A stretch of 59,620 nucleotides of DNA from NCBI GenBank assembly GCA_946557105.1, contig CAMNSZ010000016.1, positions 1 to 59,620 of the forward strand, read 5' to 3'. The DNA comes from an uncultured Lachnospiraceae bacterium (GTDB lineage: Bacteria; Bacillota; Clostridia; Lachnospirales; Lachnospiraceae). Both the position numbers and the translations under genes were made by a program. Shown here piece after piece: positions 1-6,545 of this stretch. How positions within the stretch are numbered: position 1 is the first letter of the stretch; each line of letters opens with the position of its first letter. The notes under the pieces were generated by a model. The model did no database searches. It saw only the letters and a program-made list of their open reading frames with translations, and was not told the origin of the DNA.

Positions 1-120
1 TTTATCATAGAAGACCTCTCATACGCTATTTACAGAAAAAGTTTCACATGCTCCAATTTATTGAGTAGTCTTATACTCTAAAATAAAAAAATATGAAAGA
101 TCGTGATTAAATTGGACTAA

Positions 121-681
121 TTATTCTTTTACATACTCAATACAAAAGACTTTATCGTCTGTGCTGATAAAGGTTGTTATTACTCCATCTTTGCTTGTGC
201 AAATAACTTCATTGTCATTTATTGTGTATGTTCCATTTTCAGTGTGTACAATTTCATTATTTGATGTTACTGTATATTCGTAGGACTTGTCTTCTTTGAA
301 ATTAAATGTAAGAAGTAAATCTCCTAGAGTATTCGTTATGGTAGTATTTTCGTATGTTTTGTGTAATGTACCATTCCACCAAGAACCAATATATTTATCA
401 TATACATATCCAACCTCAAATGTGTAGTGATAATCTCCATTTACATAAGTTGTAATTTTTCCATTTTCGATAATATATGTTCCGTTTCCATTGTCTATAA
501 TATCGATGTCTTTCCATAAATTATTTGTAGAATAATTTTTTTCATTAAAAGTGTAATATATTTCATTATTAAAAGTAGAAATATATTTTCCATTCAAAAC
601 GGTTGTTTGTGATGAACAAGCTGATAACCCTAATGCAATTAAAAACAACATAATAAAAGTAAATGTATGATTCTGTTTCAT
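121..681 (-). CDS. Small secreted lipoprotein, unknown function
   Basis: The 186-residue product begins with a lysine, a hydrophobic stretch and a lipobox LSAC with the lipidated cysteine at residue 22, so it should be anchored outside the membrane. The mature part is rich in Tyr, Thr, Asn and Gly and carries repeated NG-x-Y turns (NGKY, NGTYII, NGTYTI), suggesting a small beta-sheet fold. An AAGGAGA ribosome site precedes the ATG and a TATAAT (715-720, minus strand) lies upstream. I recognise no family. Its opposite orientation next to a tape-measure gene resembles phage lipoprotein morons; the Ltp protein of Streptococcus thermophilus phage TP-J34 excludes superinfecting phages by acting on their tape measure. 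A similar role here is inference only. Confidence 0.75.
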   Translation of the reverse strand: MKQNHTFTFIMLFLIALGLSACSSQTTVLNGKYISTFNNEIYYTFNEKNYSTNNLWKDIDIIDNGNGTYIIENGKITTYVNGDYHYTFEVGYVYDKYIGSWWNGTLHKTYENTTITNTLGDLLLTFNFKEDKSYEYTVTSNNEIVHTENGTYTINDNEVICTSKDGVITTFISTDDKVFCIEYVKE

Positions 682-745
682 ATGTTTTTAATCTCCTTTG
701 AAATTTCTTTTCTTATTATACTGTAAAACAAAATAAAAATCTATA

Positions 746-807
746 TCTAACTCTCCACAAGTTAGAAAATACTGTATCCACAACAGTATCGGTGTCTCCA
801 CAACACC
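746..807. repeat. Hairpin triplet A with conserved TCTCCACAA-type loops
   Basis: There are three consecutive perfect inverted repeats. TCTAAC/GTTAGA (746-751, 761-766) flanks TCTCCACAA. ATACTG/CAGTAT (769-774, 784-789) flanks TATCCACAA. GGTG/CACC (791-794, 804-807) flanks TCTCCACAA. The loop is conserved while the arms are unrelated to each other. The array lies upstream of the promoter of the lipoprotein gene at 121-681 and next to the shared right border. Function unknown. Confidence 0.8.
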
Positions 808-929
808 ATTAAAGTAATAGTACGATATTTAAAACATTAAACGGTTCTATTAGTTGTTTTGAATAGAAAAAAGACATGTTAATAAAACAGATCTAATTAA
901 AAGAAAGGTGGTATTAATAATGACATAAT

Positions 930-1277
930 TTATTTCAATTTGTTTTTTATATCTTCTAATAATTGAATAATCTCAGAAAATCCAATAAAAACAAGTCCAC
1001 TAATAATACTTATAGCTTCTGGTGTTATAAACAATAATAAAGAAAATTCATATTTTTGCCCATTGCCGCCAGCTACAATAAAACTTAATATTGTTCCCAA
1101 TATTATGATTGCGATTCCACATATTTTAATAGCTTTTGAAACCGTGTTATCAATTTGTATACTTGATAAATATGATTTAATTCTTGTTCCACAAGAAGTA
1201 CATTTATAAATCGTTTTTTCATCTTCTGATAATATTTTGCCACAATTGGAACACTTATAAAAGAAACTGGCAAAATG
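930..1277 (-). pseudogene. 5'-truncated zinc-ribbon membrane protein
   Basis: The minus strand is open from an in-frame stop at 1278 down to a stop at 930-932 and reads through YKCSNCGKIL, then CTSCGTRI, giving a CxxC/CxxC zinc ribbon. Two hydrophobic segments follow before a charged LLEDIKNKLK tail. No ATG, GTG or TTG occurs in frame upstream of the ribbon, and directly beyond it the sequence turns into plus-strand tape-measure coding sequence (1268-1384). The start was probably lost at a recombination junction near 1263-1268. It is AT-rich like the neighbouring cargo genes. Family function unknown. Confidence 0.65.
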
Positions 1278-1384
1278 CTAATGGTGTATTTGGCAAAATA
1301 GGAAGTGTATTTACTCCTGCTAACGCTATTACAAAAAGTGATATAGAAGCAATCAAAGTTAAACTGATCACATATCTGATTTAA
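1268..1384 (+). pseudogene. Tape-measure protein N-terminal fragment
   Basis: The plus frame reads WQNANGVFGKIGSVF, then TPANAITKSDIEAIK, before ending at TAA (1382-1384). From memory this resembles N-terminal segments of clostridial tape-measure proteins. It is orphaned between two minus-strand cargo genes. The main tape-measure frame resumes only at about 1918, so this appears to be a leftover piece of a gene split by insertions. A homology search would confirm it. Confidence 0.5.
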
Positions 1385-1399
1385 AAAATTTCATTAAAT

Positions 1400-1453
1400 A
1401 AAACCACTGAATAGATAATATAAAACTTATTGTACTATCTATTGAGTGGTTTT
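1400..1453 (-). terminator. Long inverted repeat, probable bidirectional terminator
   Basis: The arms at 1400-1417 and 1436-1453 pair over 18 positions with one mismatch (AAAACCACTGAATAGATA type), and the outer A/T ends give U-runs on both strands. It lies downstream of the minus-strand gene at 1507-1779 and overlaps the left border of cassette B. Termination of that gene is the simplest reading. Confidence 0.6.
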
Positions 1454-1506
1454 ACTCAAATATTAAATATGAAAGGACGTGAGATAATTAATACCATACC
1501 TTGATA

Positions 1507-1779
1507 CTAAATCACAAGTAGAAATGTAGAGAAAACTAAAATTCCTATTGAAATATAGTTTATTACATTTACCAATTTGTAATTTTCTTTATGAAAAATC
1601 ATACTAATAATTATTAATATTATTCCAACAATAACTATTAGTATCTTAAAAATTGAATCAATAATATTCGTAAAACTAATTGTTATATGATGAATCCAAA
1701 TATTTAATGCATTTATTAGATAAAATATTTCTGTCATAAATCCTATTATAGAAAATATTGAATTGATTTTTTTATTCAT
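1507..1779 (-). CDS. Small membrane protein, unknown function
   Basis: This 90-residue protein has about three predicted membrane-spanning stretches: one near residues 10-25, one rich in Ile/Val near 40-60, and one at the C-terminus. It has few charged residues. An AGGAGA site sits before the ATG, and a promoter with perfect TATAAT lies at 1813-1841. It is AT-rich and antisense to the tail genes, like the lipoprotein at 121-681. No family is recognised. A membrane-located phage accessory function is plausible but unproven. Confidence 0.65.
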   Translation of the reverse strand: MNKKINSIFSIIGFMTEIFYLINALNIWIHHITISFTNIIDSIFKILIVIVGIILIIISMIFHKENYKLVNVINYISIGILVFSTFLLVI

Positions 1780-1812
1780 TTTGTATTCTCCTATTGAAAT
1801 TTTATACTACGA

Positions 1813-1841
1813 ATTATAACATAAAAAATGTATCTCCACAA
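1813..1841 (-). promoter_or_regulatory. Promoter of cargo B membrane-protein gene
   Basis: On the minus strand a TATAAT -10 (1813-1818) sits 17 bp from TTGTGG (1836-1841), the possible -35. The TTGTGG is part of the conserved loop of the first hairpin in array B, so the array overlaps the promoter. The -35 match is weak (TTG only). Confidence 0.55.
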
Positions 1842-1904
1842 TACATTTACAAGCATCTCCACAATGCTTGATTATGACTCTAAAGTAGTTATCCACAAAC
1901 TACT
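1826..1904. repeat. Hairpin triplet B with conserved TCTCCACAA-type loops
   Basis: There are three perfect inverted repeats. AAATGTA/TACATTT (1826-1832, 1842-1848) flanks TCTCCACAA. CAAGCA/TGCTTG (1850-1855, 1865-1870) flanks TCTCCACAA. AGTAGT/ACTACT (1884-1889, 1899-1904) flanks TATCCACAA. The loops match array A while all arms differ. As in array A, one of the three hairpins has TATCCACAA. The third also contains TTATCCACA (1889-1897), a DnaA-box match that may be coincidental. Confidence 0.8.
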
Positions 1905-1917
1905 ATAAAATAATAGT

Positions 1918-4900
1918 ATGATATTCAAAACATTACCTTCTATAATTTCTAGTATAAATCAACTTGGAGAAGCATCAAATAAATTAAAAGCAATTAATTT
2001 TTCAATGGTTGGATTAAATGCAGGTAATCTTGATGCTTATAGAAATGCAATATCTGGAATTTCTAAAGAACAAGCGGCTTTATTATTATCGACTCAAGGA
2101 TTAAATCAAGCACAAATAGATTTAGTATTAAGCAATGAAAAAGTTACTGCAAGTGAAATTGCAGAAGCTGCCACATTAGATGGCGTTGTAAAAAAGAAAA
2201 GTATATTAACTGTCGAACAACAAAAACAATTAATCTCTTCTCAAGCATTAACTACAGAAAAATTAGCTGAGATATCTGCTACACTAGGTTTAGAAACAGC
2301 AGAAAATGGTTCATTAATTTCTAAAAAAGCTTTAAATGCAGAAATGGTTAAACAGCAACTTGAATCTATTGGAGTTGTTGGTTCAACACAGGCACAGATT
2401 ATGAATATGCTTGGATTAACGACTGCTGAAACAAGTGCTGCTACTGCGTCAAACGTTTTATCTGGTGCAATGGCAAAATTAAGTCTTGCTATGTCTACTA
2501 ATCCAATCGGTGCATTAATTACTGTAATTGGCATTGCTGTTGTATCTGTATATGGATTAACAAAAGCATTTGATGCGTTAACAGATTCTGCGGAAGAAAT
2601 TGATGAGCGTGTAGATGATTTAATTTCTAAATATAATGATTTAAAAACAACTGCTGATAACAATGCTTCTACTGTTGAGTCATTAGCAGATGAATATGAA
2701 TCATTATCAAAAGGAGTTAATGATTTAGGAGAAAATGTTTCTCTTACTTCTGAGGAATATGATAGATACAACGAAATAGTTAATCAAATAGCAGATATAT
2801 TTCCAACCTTAATTACAGGTTATACTGATGAAGGTACTGCTATTCTATCTCTCAAAGGAAACGTAGAACAACTTCGGAACGCTTATAAAGAAGCACAACA
2901 AGAAGCTTATAATTTACTTGTTGCCACTGGAAAAGATAGTGACGGAAATGATATTATGGAATCTTATAAAAATCTTTCTGAGCTAGATTGGTGGGATTCT
3001 TCTATAGGTGCAGAAGATGTAACAACCACAGTAAAACGTGACATTACTAAACAAATTTTAGATTTGATGAGTAATATGGATACTGCTGTTGAAGAGTATG
3101 ATAAACTCGCACAAATGATATTTGATACATATGGTGATAAAGGATATAATTTCTTAGAAGAAATGGGATTTCCTGCCATAAAAGATGTATTTTCTGATAC
3201 ATCTGATATTACTGAAGAAGCGTTGATTGCAGGTAGAGCAACGGTGCAATCTTACTATCAAGGCTTTCAATCCGAAATTGATACAAAGTTATCTAAGGTC
3301 AAATTAATGGCAAATGCCTTTTTAAACACTAACGATTTTTACTTAGATGACTCTACCAATAGTGAATTAAAAAATGCACTATCAGTTATGGTAAATAGTA
3401 TTGATGAGGAACTTGCGAATAGTTTTAATGGAGAACAGGTAAAAGTTGGTGCTTATGTAAATAATATTGTAAATAGTATCAAAGGAAACGAAGAAGTTCA
3501 AAAAGAACTTATAGACTTATTCACAATTGATACAAGCGATATGCCTGTTAGTGATATAGTAGAACAAATTAATGAATACATTAATTCCATTGCTATCGCT
3601 ATTAATGAAGATCCAGAAGAATTAAAAATTAGGTTAGGATTTGATTATGTTGATGACCTCGAAGCACAGTACCAACGCGCAATAGATTTTGCGAAAGATA
3701 AGTTTGACGGATACGACCCCACTGCTTTCTTCAAGGAACATTCCATCAACACACAGGAAGAAATTGATGCTTGGCAGGAAATCGCACAAGGGGCTAGGGA
3801 TGCTGCGGAAGCAGAAAAGGAATATATTCAAGGTTCAACATTGAATGAAAACCCCCTTTCCATTTCCGACGTCTTCTCCTTTAAAGATTCTGAAGACAAC
3901 GCTACCGCCCTCTCCGAGCTTAACGACCAACTCTCCGAAGTAGAGAATGCCTATCAAACATGTCTTGCCGCAAAAGAAGAATTTGACGAACAGGGCTACC
4001 TTTCGGTAGACACCCTTCAAAAAGTCTTGGCTCTCGGGGACGACTACTTACAGTACCTTTTTGACGAGGAGGGGAATGTACGTCTGGATGCAGAAGCATT
4101 TCAGGAATTAACGCTGGCACGCATCAATGACATGGAAGCACAGGCACTCTCCGATTTGGCAAATAATATACAGCAGATTACAGATGAGGCAACTGCCACA
4201 GAATATCTTACCCAGAAGCAGAACGAGCTTGCAAATTCTTATATGGATGTGGCTGCCAAATCACTGATAGCAATGTCACAGATAGACGGCTTTGCCGACA
4301 GCAAACCGCTGCAAAACGCATACAGCAGCTTCGCGTCACAGTACGAAAAAATCAAAAGCCTATTTGCCAGTACAAGGGCCGGAATTCCTAAATTATATTC
4401 GGGAAAGCCAAGGTCTTCTTCCGCAGGTTCAAGCCCTAAAAAGGAAACCGACTGGAAAAGCATTCTTGATAGTGAGACTGACCTGCTGGAAAAGCAATTA
4501 GAAGCCGGTTTAATTACCTTTCAAGACTACATGGATAAGCGGAGGGATGGTATTGAAAAATATTATCGTGACAATAAAATCTCAGCGAAGGATTACTATG
4601 ATGCGCTTGAAAAAATGTATGATTACCAGAAAACCGTCTACGACAGGGCGCTCTCGGCCGTCTCCAGACGCTACGACAAAGAAATCGACCGCATCAACAC
4701 CCTCATGGATGCCGTCAAAGCCCAAAACGACCTTCTGGAAAAACAGAAGGACGACTACGGCAGCGTCCTCTCCGTGGTTGACAGGGTTTACCAAAACGAA
4801 ATCGACCGTATCAACAAACAAAAAGACGCTATTCAGGACAAGATTGACGCTTTAAATGACGAGGCCGACGCATATGACCTCATAAGGCGCAAAGAAGAGG

Positions 4901-6150
4901 CGCAGTACCGGCTGCAGCGCTCCCTGAACCAGCGCACGGACAAGCTGTATGCCGGCCCCGGCACAGGCTACATTTACGGCGCCGACAGGGAGGCCGTTCT
5001 GGAAGCGCAGGAAACCTTAAAGGACATGGAACGGGAAGAGCAAGTCAACCGGTTGCAGAAGGAGCAGGAAGACCTTGATACTTCCATCACCCTCTTAGAG
5101 GAATACCGGGATAAATGGGCGCAGATACCGGACGAACACAAACGCATTGCAAACGAACAGCTTGCCGCCCAGATATGGGGCGCAGACTATGAACGGCTGA
5201 TATTAAGCAGCAGGATTTCTGATCTGGAAAGCTTTAAGGACAATTACCTTGCCATCCAGACCAGACTCGACGACAATACCGCCTTAATCGCCTCCTATGA
5301 GGAAAAAATCAGTTACTATGAACAGCTGAAGGAACAGTGGGCACAGATATCCGGCGCTTATCAGGAATCCGTGGAAGACCAGTATGCCGCCATGCTGTTA
5401 GGGCAGGGCTGGGAAGCTGATATATTAAACGGACGGCTGGAAACCATGAACAGCTTTAGGGAGGAATATATCCGTATCCAGCAGGCTGTTGCCGACGCCG
5501 CGTGGGCTTCCTCCAACGAACAGGTCAAGGCGGCACAGGAGGCACAGAAAGGAGCAGGCGGCAATACTGGCGCCGCAGGGAAGATAACTGCTCCGGCGGA
5601 CAATTCTCCTATGAAAAACGCCCTGTCCGCCCAGATAGCCGACGCAGAAGCCAAACTGTCGATGGCAAAGACCGAATTAAACAATGCCACGGATGTAACC
5701 TCCCGTGCAAACAAACAAAAACTGGTATTCTATTACGAGAACCTGCTCAGGGATTTAAAGCTAAGGCTCCCCAAATACCACACCGGATTAGAAAAGGGCT
5801 TTGTGGGTAAAGCTGCCGGCAATAAATCCTTGGAGATTTTGCAGAGGTTCGGCATTAACCCGGAGGAAATCCCTGCAGTCCTGCGAAGGGGCGAGCTTGT
5901 CCTCACCCCCCTCCAGACGGAAAACATCGCAGATAGGCTGAAGCTTTTGGAAGCCATCGACCTTACCCCCTGCATCAGTCTGCCCGATTACTCACCCTTG
6001 AACAATATAGCTGTAGGAAATAACCTACAGCCACCTTCCGTCAACATTGGAGAAATACACTTACATGAAGTCCAAAATGTCGATGGGCTTACCGACGCCA
6101 TCATCCGTGAGTTTCCGAATAAGATGCTGCAGGCGGCATCAAGAAGATAA
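1918..6150 (+). CDS. Phage tail tape-measure protein 1 (N-terminally truncated, chimeric)
   Basis: This 1410-residue frame has a hydrophobic segment near residues 190-218, a long helical region, a heptad-rich coiled coil near 905-1215 (DRALSAVSRRYDKEIDRI and following) and a C-terminal segment near 1287 with YHTGLEKGFVG and EEIPAVLRRGELVLTP, a layout common in Firmicute tape measures. It lacks the TP901-type core seen in the 2150-residue homolog at 16374. The apparent ATG has no ribosome site and lies inside the cassette B border, so the original N-terminus is probably lost and the gene may be silent. Base composition changes near 3650-3700 (about residue 580) from AT-rich to GC-richer. Tape measures set tail length and line the tail tube. 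Confidence 0.75.
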   Translation: MIFKTLPSIISSINQLGEASNKLKAINFSMVGLNAGNLDAYRNAISGISKEQAALLLSTQGLNQAQIDLVLSNEKVTASEIAEAATLDGVVKKKSILTVEQQKQLISSQALTTEKLAEISATLGLETAENGSLISKKALNAEMVKQQLESIGVVGSTQAQIMNMLGLTTAETSAATASNVLSGAMAKLSLAMSTNPIGALITVIGIAVVSVYGLTKAFDALTDSAEEIDERVDDLISKYNDLKTTADNNASTVESLADEYESLSKGVNDLGENVSLTSEEYDRYNEIVNQIADIFPTLITGYTDEGTAILSLKGNVEQLRNAYKEAQQEAYNLLVATGKDSDGNDIMESYKNLSELDWWDSSIGAEDVTTTVKRDITKQILDLMSNMDTAVEEYDKLAQMIFDTYGDKGYNFLEEMGFPAIKDVFSDTSDITEEALIAGRATVQSYYQGFQSEIDTKLSKVKLMANAFLNTNDFYLDDSTNSELKNALSVMVNSIDEELANSFNGEQVKVGAYVNNIVNSIKGNEEVQKELIDLFTIDTSDMPVSDIVEQINEYINSIAIAINEDPEELKIRLGFDYVDDLEAQYQRAIDFAKDKFDGYDPTAFFKEHSINTQEEIDAWQEIAQGARDAAEAEKEYIQGSTLNENPLSISDVFSFKDSEDNATALSELNDQLSEVENAYQTCLAAKEEFDEQGYLSVDTLQKVLALGDDYLQYLFDEEGNVRLDAEAFQELTLARINDMEAQALSDLANNIQQITDEATATEYLTQKQNELANSYMDVAAKSLIAMSQIDGFADSKPLQNAYSSFASQYEKIKSLFASTRAGIPKLYSGKPRSSSAGSSPKKETDWKSILDSETDLLEKQLEAGLITFQDYMDKRRDGIEKYYRDNKISAKDYYDALEKMYDYQKTVYDRALSAVSRRYDKEIDRINTLMDAVKAQNDLLEKQKDDYGSVLSVVDRVYQNEIDRINKQKDAIQDKIDALNDEADAYDLIRRKEEAQYRLQRSLNQRTDKLYAGPGTGYIYGADREAVLEAQETLKDMEREEQVNRLQKEQEDLDTSITLLEEYRDKWAQIPDEHKRIANEQLAAQIWGADYERLILSSRISDLESFKDNYLAIQTRLDDNTALIASYEEKISYYEQLKEQWAQISGAYQESVEDQYAAMLLGQGWEADILNGRLETMNSFREEYIRIQQAVADAAWASSNEQVKAAQEAQKGAGGNTGAAGKITAPADNSPMKNALSAQIADAEAKLSMAKTELNNATDVTSRANKQKLVFYYENLLRDLKLRLPKYHTGLEKGFVGKAAGNKSLEILQRFGINPEEIPAVLRRGELVLTPLQTENIADRLKLLEAIDLTPCISLPDYSPLNNIAVGNNLQPPSVNIGEIHLHEVQNVDGLTDAIIREFPNKMLQAASRR
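4897..5555 (+). repeat. Tape-measure duplication, copy 1
   Basis: About 659 bp here match 21441-22099 in the second tape-measure gene at a constant offset of 16544, without gaps and with no differences noticed by eye. The encoded segment runs from EEAQYRLQRSLNQRTDKLYA to AQEAQKGA. Weaker similarity extends upstream to about 4638 and resumes at 5767-5990. Recent duplication or gene conversion is implied. Confidence 0.85.
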
Positions 6151-6190
6151 CAAAATTACTCTCAACCAATATAAAATTATTTCAAGCCTC

Positions 6191-6226
6191 TTGGGGCTGT
6201 CTCACCGCTCAGTGCGCCAGCCCCAA
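6191..6226 (+). terminator. Stem-loop after tape-measure 1
   Basis: TTGGGGCTG (6191-6199) and CAGCCCCAA (6218-6226) form a 9-bp stem with an 18-base loop. No U-run follows, so it may be a processing or pausing signal rather than a terminator. The second tape-measure gene has a comparable GGGCTGTCA/TGACAGCCC stem at 22840-22868 in the same place. Confidence 0.5.
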
Positions 6227-6257
6227 AAGTTCAACGCTTTATTTAGGAGGAACCCCT

Positions 6258-6530
6258 ATGACAAATGAAACAAACAAAGCTCTTGATGTTATTACTGATA
6301 AAATTATATCGACTGTGAACAGCAAAATCAGCAGGCTCGGTTATGATCAGACCTTCCCTTCCGTAATTTATGGAATATCCAAAAACGGAGAATACACCAT
6401 TATCAAGGCAGGACAAAAATATGACGTAAAATGTGCAATGCCAATTACAGATCTTAAAATCGGCACAAACGTATGGGTAAGAATCCCCTGCGGCAGGCTC
6501 CATGATATGCACATATGCGGATTAAGATAA
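6258..6530 (+). CDS. Small conserved tail-associated protein
   Basis: The 90-residue protein starts behind an AGGAGG site and is a clear paralog of 22949-23239. Both share YTIIKAGQKYDVKCA and a C-terminal VWVRIPCGRLHDMHICGLR. The conserved half looks like a small beta-barrel with two or three cysteines; an OB-type fold is a guess. It directly follows a tape-measure gene in both copies, which suggests a part in tail assembly or the tail tip. Name and function unknown. Confidence 0.7.
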   Translation: MTNETNKALDVITDKIISTVNSKISRLGYDQTFPSVIYGISKNGEYTIIKAGQKYDVKCAMPITDLKIGTNVWVRIPCGRLHDMHICGLR

Positions 6531-6545
6531 GGAGGAATATAAAAA

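Larger units (their letters stand above)
60..839. mobile_element. Putative cargo cassette A (lipoprotein cassette)
   Basis: The borders match those of a second unit at 1441-1935. On the left, ATTGAGT (60-66) is followed by ATATGAAAGATCGTGA (91-106); the other unit has ATATGAAAGGACGTGA. On the right, 815-839 matches 1911-1935 at 23 of 25 bases (TAATAGTA-y-GATATT-y-AAAACATTA). Inside are one minus-strand gene with its own promoter-like TATAAT and a three-hairpin array. No recombinase lies inside. Calling it a mobile cassette is an inference from the repeated borders; a phage moron inserted by illegitimate recombination is the alternative. Confidence 0.45.
1441..1935. mobile_element. Putative cargo cassette B (membrane-protein cassette)
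   Basis: It has the same borders as the unit at 60-839: ATTGAGT at 1441-1447, ATATGAAAGGACGTGA at 1467-1482, and a right border at 1911-1935. It contains a minus-strand gene, its promoter and a three-hairpin array. The right border runs into the open reading frame of the first tape-measure gene and supplies its apparent ATG. The cassette interpretation is inferred from the two matching copies. Confidence 0.45.

Noticed and set aside
1826..1904. Cluster of DnaA boxes / replication origin
   Set aside because: Only TTATCCACA (1889-1897) matches fully; GTATCCACA in array A has one mismatch and the other loops have two. The self-complementary arms are not a feature of DnaA-box clusters, and no replication gene is nearby.
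746..1904. CRISPR array
   Set aside because: Only three units per cluster with changing arms and no spacer-like uniform intervals; no cas genes.
5361..5975. Long minus-strand ORFs over the tape-measure C-terminus
   Set aside because: Shadow frames; the same pattern recurs at 21905-22642 because the sense sequence is duplicated.
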